Shown here piece after piece: positions 1-13,591 of a DNA stretch of 64,000 bases. This DNA is from Vibrio anguillarum (lineage in GTDB: Bacteria > Pseudomonadota > Gammaproteobacteria > Enterobacterales > Vibrionaceae), in the NCBI RefSeq assembly GCF_001989995.2, contig NZ_JAHGUP010000039.1, forward strand, positions 1 to 64,000. The letters are read 5' to 3'. The notes under the pieces were generated by a model. The model ran no database searches. It saw only the letters and a program-made list of their open reading frames with translations, and was not told the origin of the DNA. Made by a program: the position numbers and the translations under genes. Within the stretch, counting starts at the first letter, position 1, and each line of letters opens with the position of its first letter.

Positions 1-16
1 TGTGTATAAGAGACAG
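1..16. other. Tn5/Nextera mosaic-end adapter remnant
   Basis: The first 16 bases are the 3' 16 bases of the 19-bp hyperactive Tn5 mosaic end used in Nextera libraries. Genomic sequence appears to start at base 17. This is a library artefact at a contig edge, not a real transposon end: no transposase or second end is present. Confidence 0.9.
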
Positions 17-34
17 GCCCGAAGGCTACCTTTT
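17..34 (-). terminator. Truncated hairpin, probable topA terminator
   Basis: Read on the minus strand downstream of the topA stop, the sequence is GGTAGCC-TTCG-GGC and then ends at the adapter. A UUCG tetraloop closing a GCC/GGC stem suggests the left arm and the start of the right arm of an intrinsic terminator, with the rest lost at the contig edge. Confidence 0.4.
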
Positions 35-54
35 CGCATTGATCACATTAAAGG

Positions 55-2685
55 CTATTTTTTAGCGTTTTTACGCTTATCGGTAATTTCCCACCGCCCA
101 TTATCGTACAACGCCGTCCAACCTGAGGGTTTACCATCTATCTCAGTGCGTACATAGTGTTCTTTTGACTTACGACTAAAGCGTACAACCGCCGCCACAC
201 CATCAGGATCATGTGCAGGCGCATCAGCTAAGTATTGATACTTTGGTGCTAGGCGCTCTTTGAAACGAGCCAATTCTTCAACCAATGGCGCACGTGTCTC
301 ACGAGATTTCGGGAAATTGCTCGCCGCAAGAAACAGACCTGAAGCGCCATCACGCAGTACAAAATACGCATCCGAGTTTTCACAAGGCAATTCTGGGAAA
401 TGGATAGGATCTTCTTTTGGTGGAGCAACTTCGCCGCTTCTTAAGATCTTACGCGTATTTTTACAGTCATCGCTGGTGCAATCCATGTACTTACCAAAAC
501 GGCCATTTTTCAGCACCATGTTTGACCCACACTTGTCACACTCGACAACTGGACCATCATAGCCTTTAACTTTAAACTCACCGAATTCTACAACGTAACC
601 TTCGCAGTTCGGATTGTTCCCGCACACATGCATTTTACGTGTGTCATCGATTAGGTACGCATCCATCGCCGTTTCACAGATAGGACAACGTTTTTTAGCG
701 CGCAGTGCAGCTGTTTCAACATCTTCTTCCAAGACATTGATGACGCCTTCTTCGTCACCTAGGTTAATGGTGGTTTTACAACGCTCTTTAGGCGGCAGTG
801 CATAACCAGAACAACCGAGGAACACCCCTGTAGAGGCTGTACGAATTCCCATTGGACGTGAACATGTCGGACATTGAATGTCGGTCATCACGATGTGGTT
901 GGGTTTCATACCACCTTGTTCTTCATCCAGTTCAGCCGTTTCTAAATCTGCAGTGAAATCTTTAAAGAAATCGTCCAAGACTCCTTTCCAATTTGCAGAT
1001 CCTGCTGCAATTTGGTCCAGCTTTTCTTCCATTCGCGCGGTGAAGTCATAGTTCATCAAGTCATTGAAACTGTCATCCAGACGATCGGTGACGATTTCAC
1101 CCATTTTCTCAGCATAAAAACGTCGCTGATCCACTTTCACATAGCCGCGATCTTGAATGGTAGAGATGATAGAAGCATACGTCGATGGTCGGCCTATACC
1201 ACGCTTTTCAAGCTCTTTTACCAGCGCAGCTTCCGTATAACGTGCCGGTGGCTTAGTGAAATGTTGTTTTGGATCTAACGTTTGCAATAACAACGTTTCG
1301 CCCACTTTCACTGGTGGTAAAATTTGGTCTTCATTCTTACCCATTGGACGTTGAACTCGTGTCCAACCATCAAATTTAAGGATGCGACCTTTCGCCTTAA
1401 GGGTAAATTCTGCCGCTTTCACGCTCACAGTGGTCGAATCGTATTGAGCTGGCGTCATTTGGCAAGCAACAAACTGATTCCAGATTAGCGCGTATAGCTT
1501 ATGAGCATCCGCTTCCATACCTTGTAAATCATCGGCTTTAACATCCACACTGGATGGACGAATCGCTTCGTGCGCTTCTTGAGCGCCCTGCTTACTTCCA
1601 TAAACTAACGGATTCTCAGGTAAGTAGGCTTGTCCAAACTCACTCCCAATATAGCTGCGAACCACTTCGACCGCTTCAGCACTTAAGTTGGTTGAATCGG
1701 TACGCATATAAGTGATGTAACCCGCCTCATACAAGCGCTGAGCTAGCATCATCGTTTTCTTCACTCCGTAACCCAAGCGAGTACTGGCTGCTTGCTGTAA
1801 CGTCGAGGTGATAAAAGGAGCGGAAGGTTTACTGCTGGTTGGACGATCTTCACGTTTACACACTTCGTAAGAAGCTTTTTCTAAAATCGAAACCGCTGAT
1901 TTAGCTTCCGCTTCGTTGACAGGCTTAAACGCTACATCATTTTTTTGCGCGACCAACAGACGGAAATCCGTTTTATCTTGCGTTTTCGTATCAGCATGGA
2001 TATCCCAGAACTCTTCAGGGACAAACGCGTTAATTTCACGCTCACGCTCAACAAGTAATTTCACCGCCACCGATTGGACGCGACCCGCAGACAAGCCACG
2101 CGCCACTTTTTTCCAAAGTAATGGAGAGACCATAAAACCCACCACACGGTCCATGAAACGACGTGCTTGTTGGGCGTTTACACCGTCGATATTCAATTCA
2201 CCCGGTGTTTGGAAGGCTTGTTGGATTGCATTTTTTGTAATTTCGTTAAATACAACTCGTTTGTATCGCTGTTCATCGCCACCGATGATCTCACGAAGGT
2301 GCCAAGCGATGGCCTCTCCTTCGCGGTCCAAATCGGTTGCGAGATAAATGCAGTCGGCATCTTTGGCAAGCTTTTGCAATTCCGCCACTACTTTTTCTTT
2401 ACCCGGCAAAATTTGGTAATTCGCTTCCCAGCCGTGATAAGGGTCGATGCCCATCTTCTTAATTAACGAACTGCGGTCTTTCTCGCTTTTCAAGCGTGCT
2501 TTCTCTTCAGCGCTAAGGTTCTTTGAAGAAGAACTAGGCGTTGCTTTTTTAGCGGTACTTTGACCTGCGGTTGGAAGATCACGAACATGCCCTACGCTCG
2601 ACTTAACAATAAAATCTTTACCAAGATATTTATTGATCGTTTTAGCCTTGGCTGGCGATTCCACTATAACGAGTGATTTACCCAT
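55..2685 (-). CDS. topA: DNA topoisomerase I (type IA)
   Basis: TopA relaxes negatively supercoiled DNA by transient single-strand breakage, balancing gyrase. At 876 aa it has the full bacterial length. The N-terminal Toprim domain has the metal-binding DLDREGE motif (about 118-124). The catalytic tyrosine is Y326 in the ITYMRTDST motif. Three C-terminal four-cysteine zinc ribbons follow (starting CPTC, CPIC and CDKC). Residues 43-75 form a Ser/Lys/Glu-rich insert within Toprim that looks like a lineage-specific loop. The start follows an AAGGG at a rather long distance. It stands alone on the minus strand, with yciN divergent upstream as in enterics, where yciN also borders topA. Confidence 0.98.
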   Translation of the reverse strand: MGKSLVIVESPAKAKTINKYLGKDFIVKSSVGHVRDLPTAGQSTAKKATPSSSSKNLSAEEKARLKSEKDRSSLIKKMGIDPYHGWEANYQILPGKEKVVAELQKLAKDADCIYLATDLDREGEAIAWHLREIIGGDEQRYKRVVFNEITKNAIQQAFQTPGELNIDGVNAQQARRFMDRVVGFMVSPLLWKKVARGLSAGRVQSVAVKLLVEREREINAFVPEEFWDIHADTKTQDKTDFRLLVAQKNDVAFKPVNEAEAKSAVSILEKASYEVCKREDRPTSSKPSAPFITSTLQQAASTRLGYGVKKTMMLAQRLYEAGYITYMRTDSTNLSAEAVEVVRSYIGSEFGQAYLPENPLVYGSKQGAQEAHEAIRPSSVDVKADDLQGMEADAHKLYALIWNQFVACQMTPAQYDSTTVSVKAAEFTLKAKGRILKFDGWTRVQRPMGKNEDQILPPVKVGETLLLQTLDPKQHFTKPPARYTEAALVKELEKRGIGRPSTYASIISTIQDRGYVKVDQRRFYAEKMGEIVTDRLDDSFNDLMNYDFTARMEEKLDQIAAGSANWKGVLDDFFKDFTADLETAELDEEQGGMKPNHIVMTDIQCPTCSRPMGIRTASTGVFLGCSGYALPPKERCKTTINLGDEEGVINVLEEDVETAALRAKKRCPICETAMDAYLIDDTRKMHVCGNNPNCEGYVVEFGEFKVKGYDGPVVECDKCGSNMVLKNGRFGKYMDCTSDDCKNTRKILRSGEVAPPKEDPIHFPELPCENSDAYFVLRDGASGLFLAASNFPKSRETRAPLVEELARFKERLAPKYQYLADAPAHDPDGVAAVVRFSRKSKEHYVRTEIDGKPSGWTALYDNGRWEITDKRKNAKK

Positions 2686-3205
2686 AATTGACTCAAATGC
2701 CCTTAATCATTACGCGAAAGTAAATCGCATGACGTTCTAAATTATTGCTTCTTTTTTTACTATCGAGCCAGTTAACAAGAAGATCAACATGTTTTTTAAA
2801 AATAAAATTCAACCACTCAATAATTGGTCAAAATGCAACCAGAGCTCAGTGGTCTATTCTCCGCCAGCCTTCCAACCTAAATTGAGAAGTTTAAAATCGA
2901 ATCCTGTGGTACTTGTGAGCTTGACTTTCATTGCTGCAGCACTCTACTAAACGTGCTTTGGCGCTCATACTAAAGTGAGTATTATCAGTTCGCGAAATAA
3001 ATCCAATGAAATATGCCGTAAGTCACACATTCTCATTGCATAAAAAATCGGCTTTCTTGATTAAGCTTAGACGTGACTTCTCTCTTTGGTCAAAGCTTGA
3101 GAATCCACTCCATCGAATTTTGCGCCGAATTCTATTTGAAATCATTGAAATTACCTACCCTTTTACGGCACTATCCTCGCACATCTACTCATAGGACCGT
3201 AAAAG
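2686..3205. other. topA-yciN divergent intergenic region
   Basis: This 520-bp gap lies between divergent topA and yciN and should hold both promoters. It is AT-rich with several A/T tracts. A 62-codon open frame at 3006-3194 has no credible ribosome site or recognisable protein. I see no confident RNA gene or operator. Confidence 0.5.
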
Positions 3206-3457
3206 ATGAGCAAAAAACAATCTATTACTGAATTTGATTTGTTACTTATTGCAAACCAAATCATTCAAGAACATGACGCTTATATCGTTGGCATGCGCGC
3301 CGATAGCGTTGAAGAAAAAGAGGATGTATTAGTTTTTAAAGGCAACTACTTTTTAGACGACAAGGGGCTGCCAACACCTAATACCACTGCGGTATTTAAC
3401 ATGTTCAAGTACCTTGCCTTGCATTTATCAAAGCAATTTACTCTCGTTCAATCGTAA
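3206..3457 (+). CDS. yciN: YciN family protein (DUF2498)
   Basis: This 83-aa acidic cytoplasmic protein matches the size and pattern of the YciN/DUF2498 family, found next to topA in enterobacteria and vibrios. No enzymatic motif is visible and the molecular function is unknown. The body has an N-terminal helix with FDLLLIANQII and a C-terminal helix with FNMFKYLALHLSKQF. An AGGACCGTAAAAG stretch just before the ATG serves as a plausible ribosome site. It is monocistronic and ends at the shared terminator with convergent aroA. Confidence 0.85.
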   Translation: MSKKQSITEFDLLLIANQIIQEHDAYIVGMRADSVEEKEDVLVFKGNYFLDDKGLPTPNTTAVFNMFKYLALHLSKQFTLVQS

Positions 3458-3467
3458 TTCTTGATGA

Positions 3468-3495
3468 AAAAAAGCCTCATTCGAGGCTTTTCATT
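3468..3495. terminator. Bidirectional terminator yciN/aroA
   Basis: A 9-bp perfect stem AAAAGCCTC/GAGGCTTTT with a 4-nt ATTC loop lies between the convergent yciN and aroA genes. A/T tracts on both sides let it serve both strands. Confidence 0.85.
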
Positions 3496-3517
3496 ATTGG
3501 GTTTAAACGCTCAATGC

Positions 3518-4798
3518 CTAGTGGCTTAGTTGCGCAAGCTGTTCAAAATAATCAGGAAACGTTTTCGAAGTACATTTAGGATCATTAATCGTCACTGCGG
3601 TATCGCTCAGTGCAACCAGGGAAAAACACATCGCCATTCGATGATCGTCATAAGTGTCGATTGCCGCATGCTGTAATGACGTTGGTGGTGTGATGATAAT
3701 GTAATCATCCCCTTCCTCAACCTCTGCACCCACTTTACGCAGCTCCGTCGCCATTGCGGCTAAACGATCAGTTTCTTTAACACGCCAATTATATACGTTG
3801 CGAATGGCTGTGGTGCCTTTGGCAAATAATGCGGTCATCGCAATGGTCATAGCCGCATCAGGAATGTGATTAAAATCGAGATCAACCGCATTAAGCTCTC
3901 CACGACGAGCGATGACATAATCATTCCCCCATTCGATGACTGCGCCCATTTTTTCTAGCGCATCGGCAAATTGAATATCCCCTTGGATACTGTTTTTACC
4001 AATACCAGTAACTTTTACTTCGCCACCTTTGATAGCCGCCGCCGCGAGGAAGTAAGAAGCAGAGGATGCATCCCCTTCCACCAAAAACTGCCCAGGAGAA
4101 ACATACGATTGCCCAGCTGGGATCACAAATTGAGTGTAGTTATGGTTGATCACTTTTACACCAAACTGCGCCATGATGTGTAACGTGATATCAATGTAGG
4201 GCTTTGAGACCAAGTCACCGACGATGTTGATCGTCATTTCACCATCAGACAGTGGCGCAGCCATTAAAAAGGCGGTCAAAAATTGACTCGAGATTGAACC
4301 GTCAATCGCCACGATTCCAGCTTTAAGGCCGGTTGCCGTAATTTTTAACGGCGGGAAGTCTTCGTTTTCAAGGTACTCAATATCAGCGCCCGCTTCACGT
4401 AACGCCGTAACGAGATGACCGATTGGACGCTCTTTCATCCTCGGCTCACCAGTCAAAATGAATTCACCCTGTCCAAGAACTAATGCTGCCGCAAGTGGGC
4501 GCATTGCCGTCCCTGCATTACCTAAAAACAGCTCAACGGATTGCTCGATGCTAAAAGGCAGACCCAAACCTTTTATCTCACACACCGTTTTGTCGTCTGA
4601 CAAACGATACTCCACACCAAGTTTTTCTAGTGCGTTGAGCATGTGGCGAATGTCGTCACTGTCTAACAAGTTCGTTAGCTTAGTCGTACCACTTGCCAGA
4701 GCGGCAAGCAGTAGCGCTCGGTTTGAGACACTTTTGGAACCGGGTAAATTGACTTGCCCATTAATTTTTTTTATTGGTTGTAACGTGAGGCTTTCCAT
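3518..4798 (-). CDS. aroA: 3-phosphoshikimate 1-carboxyvinyltransferase (EPSP synthase)
   Basis: AroA transfers the enolpyruvyl group of PEP to shikimate-3-phosphate in the shikimate pathway to chorismate. The conserved N-terminal [17 protein letters not shown], the PEP-binding [10 protein letters not shown] and the RVKETDRL motif are all present. The frame stays open upstream to 4933, but the extra 45 residues are not family-like. The ATG at 4798 has an AAGGA upstream and gives 426 aa, close to the 427 aa of the E. coli enzyme, so I chose it. It is of the glyphosate-sensitive class I type by motif. It is divergent from aat and not in the serC-aroA operon seen in E. coli: serC is 25 kb away here. 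Confidence 0.97.
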   Translation of the reverse strand: MESLTLQPIKKINGQVNLPGSKSVSNRALLLAALASGTTKLTNLLDSDDIRHMLNALEKLGVEYRLSDDKTVCEIKGLGLPFSIEQSVELFLGNAGTAMRPLAAALVLGQGEFILTGEPRMKERPIGHLVTALREAGADIEYLENEDFPPLKITATGLKAGIVAIDGSISSQFLTAFLMAAPLSDGEMTINIVGDLVSKPYIDITLHIMAQFGVKVINHNYTQFVIPAGQSYVSPGQFLVEGDASSASYFLAAAAIKGGEVKVTGIGKNSIQGDIQFADALEKMGAVIEWGNDYVIARRGELNAVDLDFNHIPDAAMTIAMTALFAKGTTAIRNVYNWRVKETDRLAAMATELRKVGAEVEEGDDYIIITPPTSLQHAAIDTYDDHRMAMCFSLVALSDTAVTINDPKCTSKTFPDYFEQLAQLSH

Positions 4799-5003
4799 TT
4801 GAGTTGTGTTTCCTTGCATCTTCCAAAGAGCTCCTGTTTGCTCTGGGAAAATGAAAATTCTTCGTACTTGCAGCCTATCTAAAAATAAAAGCGAACTCCA
4901 GTACAAATATGGCCTGATAGTAATCATTGGCAAACTATTGAAAAATCCCTACTATCCTCATTCCGTGGCCTTATCTTGATGGTTAACCCAGATCGGATCG
5001 AAC

Positions 5004-5720
5004 ATGACTATTTACCTTCCTCAACTTGCGCTTGATGATTTCTCTTTTCCTTCCGCTGATGAGGCGCTAGAAGAGCCAAATGGACTGCTCGCGTTTGGTG
5101 GAGATTTACAACCAGAACGTATTTATAATGCTTATCGACACGGAATTTTTCCTTGGTATGGCCCACAAGAGCCTATTCTTTGGTGGAGCCCCGCTCCACG
5201 AGCTGTGTTTAACCCACAAACTTTTTCTCCAGCTAAAAGCGTTAAAAAATTCCAGCGAAAACATCAATATAAAATAAGCCTTAACCATGCAACTAAAGAG
5301 GTAATTACAAGTTGCGCCAACGTAAGACCCGCAGATCAAACTTGGCTAAATGAAGAGATGCGCAGCGCCTACCTCGCCCTTGCGGCTTCTGGCCGTTGTC
5401 ATTCGGTTGAGGTGTGGCAGGAAGATAAATTGATCGGCGGGCTCTATGGCATACAAATGGGCCAAATGTTTTGCGGTGAGTCGATGTTTAGTATCAAAGC
5501 CAATGCATCAAAAATTGCGCTTTGGTATTTTTGCCAGCATTTTCAATCACACGGTGGACAGTTGATTGATTGTCAGGTGATGAATCCGCATCTGGCATCA
5601 TTGGGAGCTTTCGAATTAGAGCGCGACGATTTTCTCAAATCCTTGCTATCTTTTAGAGATAGCTCTGTCGATGAGCGCTGCTTTACACCCCAGTGGATCA
5701 CCTTGCCTAATGAAGGATAA
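5004..5720 (+). CDS. aat: Leucyl/phenylalanyl-tRNA-protein transferase
   Basis: Aat moves Leu or Phe from charged tRNA to the N-terminal Arg or Lys of proteins, creating N-degrons for ClpS/ClpAP. The 238-aa length is typical. Conserved family blocks are visible: YRHGIFPWY near residue 45, PILWWSPAPRAVF, and GLYGIQMGQMFCGESMFS in the GNAT-like fold. The gene is followed after 2 bp by bpt, so the two transferases form one transcription unit, with infA and clpA/clpS close by. Confidence 0.97.
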   Translation: MTIYLPQLALDDFSFPSADEALEEPNGLLAFGGDLQPERIYNAYRHGIFPWYGPQEPILWWSPAPRAVFNPQTFSPAKSVKKFQRKHQYKISLNHATKEVITSCANVRPADQTWLNEEMRSAYLALAASGRCHSVEVWQEDKLIGGLYGIQMGQMFCGESMFSIKANASKIALWYFCQHFQSHGGQLIDCQVMNPHLASLGAFELERDDFLKSLLSFRDSSVDERCFTPQWITLPNEG

Positions 5721-5722
5721 CC

Positions 5723-6421
5723 ATGAGCTCAGATTTACAGCAAATACGCATCGGTTTAACCAATAACCACCCTTGTAGCTATTTAAAAGATAGGCAAGAA
5801 CGTGTCGCTGTGACTTTAGACTCCGCCATGCAATCGCCTGAGAATTATGAAATTCTACTCGCAAATGGTTTTCGACGCAGTGGGGATACCATTTACAAAC
5901 CTCACTGTGACAATTGCAACTCCTGCCAAGCATTGCGTGTTTTTGTTGACCAAGTCAAGCTATCAACCAGCCAAAAGCGGTTACTCAAAAAGGCACACGC
6001 TTTTCAGTGGCAGTTGAAACCGACCATGGATTCGGGTTGGTTTGCACTCTATGCCCGCTATATTGAAGCGCGACATAAAGAGGGCAGCATGTACCCTCCC
6101 AACGAGCAGGAGTTTGAAACCTTTTCCGCTTGTCGTTGGCTAGATACTCAATACCTGCATATTTATCAAAATGGACAACTGGTCGCGATTGCGGTGACGG
6201 ATATTTTACAAAACAGTGCCAGCGCCTTTTATACCTTTTATGATCCAGAGTCAGATCTGTCACTCGGAACACTTGGCGTTTTATTTCAACTGCAATATTG
6301 CCAAGCCACACAGAAACAATGGTTATATTTGGGTTATCAAATTGATGAATGCCCAGCAATGAACTACAAAGTACGCTTTGAGCGCCATCAAAAGCTAGTA
6401 AATCAACGTTGGCAAGGGTAG
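5723..6421 (+). CDS. bpt: Aspartate/glutamate leucyltransferase (bacterial N-degron transferase)
   Basis: Bpt transfers Leu to N-terminal Asp or Glu (the ATE1-like fold with leucine specificity), extending the set of N-degrons recognised by ClpS. The protein has 232 aa. A cysteine-rich N-terminal segment, YKPHCDNCNSCQALRV around residues 53-68, is the conserved ATE_N signature. The C-terminal ATE_C part holds YTFYDPESDLSLG and the LYLGYQI motif. The start lies 2 bp after the aat stop with a GAAGGATAACC ribosome site. Vibrio lineages typically carry this aat-bpt pair before infA. Confidence 0.95.
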   Translation: MSSDLQQIRIGLTNNHPCSYLKDRQERVAVTLDSAMQSPENYEILLANGFRRSGDTIYKPHCDNCNSCQALRVFVDQVKLSTSQKRLLKKAHAFQWQLKPTMDSGWFALYARYIEARHKEGSMYPPNEQEFETFSACRWLDTQYLHIYQNGQLVAIAVTDILQNSASAFYTFYDPESDLSLGTLGVLFQLQYCQATQKQWLYLGYQIDECPAMNYKVRFERHQKLVNQRWQG

Positions 6422-6502
6422 AATACGCCCCAACTTTACATATTTATCTTTTAGCGGCAGAATGCGTCCGTTAAAAATCGCCAAGTTTCTAAAGAGGATT
6501 AA

Positions 6503-6721
<219 letters not shown>

Positions 6722-6740
6722 TCTCTGATTTTCGAACGCA

Positions 6741-6773
6741 ACAAAAAACGGAGCTAAATGCTCCGTTTTTTGT
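6741..6773 (+). terminator. infA terminator
   Basis: A 12-bp perfect stem AAAAAACGGAGC/GCTCCGTTTTTT with a TAAAT loop ends in a T run, 20 bp after the infA stop. Confidence 0.9.
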
Positions 6774-6808
6774 TACTTATAGAACTGGATTAAATGCAAT
6801 GCATAGAA

Positions 6809-6834
6809 GAAAGCACGCCTCAGCGTGCTTTTGT
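6809..6834 (-). terminator. clpA terminator (possibly bidirectional)
   Basis: A 9-bp stem AAAGCACGC/GCGTGCTTT with a 4-nt loop lies just past the clpA stop codon. The T run is weak on both strands. It could also be a back-up terminator for infA. Confidence 0.7.
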
Positions 6835-6863
6835 TATTAGGTGATAAGCATCGGGATTACCGA

Positions 6864-9134
6864 TTAGTGAACCGCTTCTTCACGAGAACCAATGTACTTA
6901 AACTTAAGCTCTTCGCCATCTAAATCCACTTTCACTGTGCCACCATCGACCAACGAGCCAAACAACAACTCATTCGCTAATGGCTTTTTCAGCTTATCCT
7001 GAATCACACGGCCCATCGGACGAGCGCCCATCTCAATATCGTAGCCTTTCACAGCAAGCCAATGACGAGCATCCTCAGAAACCTCTAACGATACACCTCT
7101 CGCATCGAGTTGAGCTTGTAGTTCAACAATAAACTTATCAACCACTTGATGGATTACACGCTCATCCAAACGATTAAACCAGATGATGTTATCTAAACGG
7201 TTACGAAATTCGGGTGTGAATACTTTCTTAATCTCTGACATCGCATCAAAACTATTGTCTTGTTGGATAAGACCAATCGATTTTTTCACTGTCTCTGCAA
7301 CACCTGCGTTGGTTGTCATCACCAAAATGATGTTACGGAAATCCGCTTTTCGTCCATTGTTATCGGTTAAAGTGCCGTTATCCATGACTTGAAGTAACAA
7401 GTTAAAAATATCAGGGTGCGCTTTCTCAATCTCATCAAGTAGCACCACTGAATGTGGATGTTTAATCACAGCATCAGTTAGCAAGCCACCTTGGTCATAC
7501 CCAACATAACCAGGAGGAGCACCAATTAAACGACTCACCGAGTGACGTTCACCATACTCAGACATATCAAAACGCAGCAGCTCAATGCCAAGTAGCTTCG
7601 ATAACTGCACTGTCACTTCTGTTTTACCCACGCCTGTTGGCCCTGCAAACAAGAATGAGCCCACCGGTTTATTGTCGGCACCTAAGCCAGCGCGTGAGAG
7701 TTTGATCGCCTCACTCAATACATCGATAGCGTCATCTTGTCCAAATACCAACATTTTCATTTTTCTATCAAGGTGCTGCAAAATGTCTTTATCGGAAGAA
7801 GAGACCGATTTTTCTGGAATACGCGCCATTTTAGCAACCATCGCTTCAATATCGGCCACTCCAACGATTTTCTTGCGGCGACTTGCAGGTGCCAACCTTG
7901 AACGTGCTCCCGCTTCATCAATCACATCAATCGCTTTATCAGGCAAATGACGTTCATTGATGTATTTTGCAGAAAGCTCTACGGCCGCACGTAACGCTTT
8001 ATTGGTGTAACGTACATCATGGTGCGCCTCGTATTTTGTTTTCAGGCCCATAAGTATTTTAGTGGTGTCATCCAACGATGGCTCGACCACATCGATTTTT
8101 TGAAAACGGCGAGCCAGCGCGCGCTCTTTTTCAAAGATGTTGTTGTACTCTTGATAAGTCGTTGAGCCAATGCAGCGCAATTTACCGCTGCTAAGCAGAG
8201 GTTTGATTAAGTTAGCCGCATCCACCTGACCACCAGAAGCGGCACCCGCACCGATGATGGTATGAATTTCATCAATAAATAGAATCGCGTCCTGCTCTTT
8301 TTCAAGCTGTTTCAAAATGGTTTTAAAACGCTTTTCAAAATCGCCACGATACTTAGTTCCAGCGAGTAATGAGCCAATATCCAGTGAATAAATAACGCTA
8401 TTTTGAATGATTTCAGGCACTTGGCCTTCCACAATACGCCACGCCAGCCCTTCCGCAATCGCCGTTTTACCGACTCCCGCTTCTCCCACTAACAGCGGAT
8501 TATTTTTACGGCGACGACACAACACTTGAATGGTTCGTTCTAGCTCTTTATCACGCCCAATTAGCGGGTCAATCAACCCTTGCTTTGCCAATTGGTTGAG
8601 GTTGCTGGCAAAGCTTTCCAAACGTTCATCAGAACTGACTTCATCAGCTGATTCGCTGCTAAAAGAGTCGGAAGAGGCTGAATTATCACTTGCGCTGGAA
8701 GCTTTAGTGATGCCGTGCGAAATGTAGTTGACGATATCTAAGCGACTGATGTCATTTTTTTTCAGTAGGTAAGCCGCATGTGACTCCTGCTCACTAAAGA
8801 TTGCAACCAGTACATTCGCTCCTGTGACTTCATTGCGGCCAGAGGATTGCACATGAAATACAGCACGTTGCAGCACACGTTGAAAACTCAATGTAGGTTG
8901 CGTTTCACGTGTTTCGTCACTTTCAGGAATAAGAGGTGTGGTTTGATCAATAAAAACATCAAGCTCTTGGCGTAAGGCATCCAAATCCGCTTGGCAGGCT
9001 AATAAGGCCTCTCTGGCTGCATCATTTTCTAATAACGCAAGTAGGAGGTGCTCGACGGTCATGAATTCATGTCTTTTGTCTCGCGCTCGAGCGAACGCGC
9101 CGTTTAGACTCGACTCTAGTTCTTTATTAAGCAT
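6864..9134 (-). CDS. clpA: ATP-dependent Clp protease ATP-binding subunit ClpA
   Basis: ClpA is the hexameric AAA+ unfoldase that feeds substrates to ClpP. The 756-aa chain has the double Clp-N domain (about 1-145), an acidic/Ser-rich linker (about 145-170), a first AAA+ module with [10 protein letters not shown] and ILFIDEIH, and a second with [10 protein letters not shown] and VVLLDEIE. The IGL tripeptide at about residue 620 is the ClpP-docking loop, so this is ClpA and not ClpB. A strong TAAGGAGGT precedes the ATG. It follows clpS by 42 bp in one operon. No clpP is in the window. Confidence 0.98.
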   Translation of the reverse strand: MLNKELESSLNGAFARARDKRHEFMTVEHLLLALLENDAAREALLACQADLDALRQELDVFIDQTTPLIPESDETRETQPTLSFQRVLQRAVFHVQSSGRNEVTGANVLVAIFSEQESHAAYLLKKNDISRLDIVNYISHGITKASSASDNSASSDSFSSESADEVSSDERLESFASNLNQLAKQGLIDPLIGRDKELERTIQVLCRRRKNNPLLVGEAGVGKTAIAEGLAWRIVEGQVPEIIQNSVIYSLDIGSLLAGTKYRGDFEKRFKTILKQLEKEQDAILFIDEIHTIIGAGAASGGQVDAANLIKPLLSSGKLRCIGSTTYQEYNNIFEKERALARRFQKIDVVEPSLDDTTKILMGLKTKYEAHHDVRYTNKALRAAVELSAKYINERHLPDKAIDVIDEAGARSRLAPASRRKKIVGVADIEAMVAKMARIPEKSVSSSDKDILQHLDRKMKMLVFGQDDAIDVLSEAIKLSRAGLGADNKPVGSFLFAGPTGVGKTEVTVQLSKLLGIELLRFDMSEYGERHSVSRLIGAPPGYVGYDQGGLLTDAVIKHPHSVVLLDEIEKAHPDIFNLLLQVMDNGTLTDNNGRKADFRNIILVMTTNAGVAETVKKSIGLIQQDNSFDAMSEIKKVFTPEFRNRLDNIIWFNRLDERVIHQVVDKFIVELQAQLDARGVSLEVSEDARHWLAVKGYDIEMGARPMGRVIQDKLKKPLANELLFGSLVDGGTVKVDLDGEELKFKYIGSREEAVH

Positions 9135-9176
9135 AAGTACCTCCTTAAGGAACCACTTTGTTGCTCCAGCAAGCGA

Positions 9177-9497
9177 CTACGCTTGCTCCATAGTACAAAG
9201 CAGTGGATGCTCATTTTCCCTTGAGTACAAAGTAACTTGAGCTACTTTGGTCTCTGCAATCTCAGCACTGAACGTGCCACAAATTGCTTTCCCTTCATAA
9301 TGCACCTTGAGCATTATCTGTGTTGCTTTGTCGATATCCATCGAGAAAAATCGCTCAAGGATTTCAATCACAAACTCCATCGGCGTGTAGTCATCGTTAT
9401 TAAGAACTACGTTGTACATCGCTGGTGGTTTAATTGCTGTCTTCTCTTTCTCCAGAAGATCTGAGTCTGGAGTCACCCATTCAAAATGTTTACTCAT
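9177..9497 (-). CDS. clpS: ATP-dependent Clp protease adaptor ClpS
   Basis: ClpS is a 106-aa adaptor that binds N-terminal Leu, Phe, Tyr or Trp and delivers such proteins to the ClpA N-domain. The [14 protein letters not shown] block (around residues 34-47) forms the hydrophobic N-degron pocket, and HYEGKAICG carries conserved binding residues. The N-terminal tail of about 25 residues is flexible and charged, as in the family. It is the first gene of the clpS-clpA operon, 473 bp from divergent cspD, and sits near aat-bpt, which make its substrates. Confidence 0.97.
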   Translation of the reverse strand: MSKHFEWVTPDSDLLEKEKTAIKPPAMYNVVLNNDDYTPMEFVIEILERFFSMDIDKATQIMLKVHYEGKAICGTFSAEIAETKVAQVTLYSRENEHPLLCTMEQA

Positions 9498-9970
9498 GAT
9501 GACCGTATTTAGAGTGCTTCTCTACCTAGTGGAACCGTGTGCCTCTCAGTAACCATTGTGTCGTTGGAATCTATTAATGTTATTAGTGCTACCGACACAG
9601 TTGAAAAACAACCCTTACTTAGAGACTAATGCAGCAATTGTATCGCTGCAAATAAAACATTGCTATTCCGAACTATCAACGGCGTAGTTGATTAAAAAGA
9701 AAACAAAAGCAACTGCTTTCTTTAACTATTTCATTCTTAACGCCCTATTTAATCGTTACAACAATGTAAACCTGAAAAGTGATTTATTTGCAAATATGTC
9801 GAGTATCATACCTTTTGCCTATTGACTGCGCCGAATCATTGACTACATTGGTCAATTAGTGACTAAAAATTTGGCAGCGGCTGAATTGATATTCACATTC
9901 GGGTAACGTTTTTAGGATAAGTTTCTCGATAACAACATCAGTAACTAAAATGCAATGAGGGATGTAAAGC
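9498..9970. other. clpS-cspD divergent regulatory region
   Basis: This 473-bp gap holds the promoters of clpS (minus) and cspD (plus). It is AT-rich. Two TTGACT hexamers occur at about 9821 and 9839; the second lies in an inverted repeat ATTGAC-N7-GTCAAT at 9838-9856. The cspD leader of about 100 bases may be structured. No reading frame of interest is visible. Confidence 0.4.
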
Positions 9971-10192
9971 ATGGCTACAGGTACAGTAAAATGGTTTAAC
10001 AACGCCAAAGGATTTGGGTTTATTTGTCCAGAAGGTGAGGATACCGATATTTTTGCTCACTATTCAACCATTCAAATGGAAGGCTACCGCACACTCAAAG
10101 CGGGCCAACAAGTTTCCTACGAGATTGAACAGGGGCCGAAAGGTTATCACGCTAGCGCTGTTGTTCCAATCGAAGGTCAACTTGCAAAATAA
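9971..10192 (+). CDS. cspD: Cold-shock-like protein CspD
   Basis: This 73-aa cold-shock-domain protein has RNP1 (KGFGFICPEG) and RNP2 (DIFAHYSTI) single-strand nucleic acid binding motifs. The divergent position next to clpS/clpA is the conserved location of cspD, whose E. coli homologue inhibits replication in stationary phase. YHASAVVPIEGQLAK at the C-terminus also fits CspD better than CspA types. A CAATGAGGGATGTAAAGC stretch precedes the ATG. Confidence 0.93.
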   Translation: MATGTVKWFNNAKGFGFICPEGEDTDIFAHYSTIQMEGYRTLKAGQQVSYEIEQGPKGYHASAVVPIEGQLAK

Positions 10193-10215
10193 TCGCTGCC
10201 AAACATGTATTTGAT

Positions 10216-10246
10216 GAAAAACCCGCCGAACTGGCGGGTTTTTTTA
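10216..10246. terminator. Bidirectional terminator cspD/icd
   Basis: A stem AAACCCGCC/GGCGGGTTT with a GAACT loop is followed by seven T on the plus strand and by a T run on the minus strand. It separates convergent cspD and icd. Confidence 0.9.
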
Positions 10247-10271
10247 TTGCTTAGAGGTGAATAACTGAAGG

Positions 10272-12858
<2,587 letters not shown>

Positions 12859-13542
12859 ATGTCATCCCGCTTGCGTCGTGATTCTTCATCAGTATCAAAA
12901 CCCTCTGGCTCTTCTCATTTTAAACGGCGCGATCCACATCAGCGTTCAACCGCCCGCTCCTCTTCATCTGCAGAAGAGGTAAAAAAACGAGTATCACTTG
13001 CTGATCGAAAAGTCATTATCTTTAATAAACCTTTTGATACGCTAAGCCAGTTTACCGATGGTGATGGGCGCAAAACTCTCGCTGATTTTATTCCCGTAAA
13101 AGAGGTGTATGCCGCAGGTCGTTTGGACAGAGACAGCGAAGGCTTGATGGTGCTCACCAATGACGGCATCTTGCAAGCGAGACTAACGCAGCCGCCGTCA
13201 AAATTACCAAAAACGTATTGGGTTCAAGTAGAAGGAGAACCCGCTCAAAACGATTTAGATAAATTGCGCCAAGGTGTAGAGCTAAAAGATGGCATGACGC
13301 TGCCTGCCAAGGTTGAGATTTTGCAACCGCCTACCTTGTGGGAACGTAATCCACCGGTTCGTTTTCGCGCACAAATCCCAACCACATGGCTTGCGATTAC
13401 CATTACTGAAGGTAAAAACCGGCAAGTACGACGTATGACAGCGCATATTGGCTTTCCAACACTGCGCTTAGTGCGCTACGCGATGGGCGACATTGTTTTA
13501 GGCGATCTACAACCCGGTGAGTGGAAAGAAATTACCCTCTAA
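12859..13542 (+). CDS. rluE: 23S rRNA pseudouridine(2457) synthase RluE
   Basis: RluE isomerises U2457 (E. coli numbering) in 23S rRNA. It belongs to the RsuA family, with the catalytic Asp in [17 protein letters not shown] and a [21 protein letters not shown] block. The first 50 residues after the start are basic and Ser-rich and there is no S4 domain, which points to RluE and not RsuA, RluB or RluF. I chose the ATG at 12859 because GCAAGG precedes it and the 34 upstream codons look non-coding, giving 227 aa. It ends convergent to the his operon. Confidence 0.92.
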   Translation: MSSRLRRDSSSVSKPSGSSHFKRRDPHQRSTARSSSSAEEVKKRVSLADRKVIIFNKPFDTLSQFTDGDGRKTLADFIPVKEVYAAGRLDRDSEGLMVLTNDGILQARLTQPPSKLPKTYWVQVEGEPAQNDLDKLRQGVELKDGMTLPAKVEILQPPTLWERNPPVRFRAQIPTTWLAITITEGKNRQVRRMTAHIGFPTLRLVRYAMGDIVLGDLQPGEWKEITL

Positions 13543-13557
13543 CACCGCTCTCAAAAA

Positions 13558-13590
13558 CGGAAGCCTCTTTATTTAAGAGGCTTCACTGTG
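13558..13590 (-). terminator. his operon terminator
   Basis: A 10-bp stem GAAGCCTCTT/AAGAGGCTTC is followed on the minus strand by CCGTTTTTG, placing it just after the hisIE stop. The plus strand has only a weak T run, so it is mainly the his terminator. Confidence 0.8.
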
Positions 13591-13591
13591 T

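Noticed and set aside
1..16. End of a natural Tn5-like transposon
   Set aside because: The sequence equals the engineered mosaic end used in library kits and stops exactly at the window edge.
3006..3194. 62-codon open frame before yciN
   Set aside because: No ribosome site, odd composition and no protein-like pattern; it probably covers the yciN promoter and leader.
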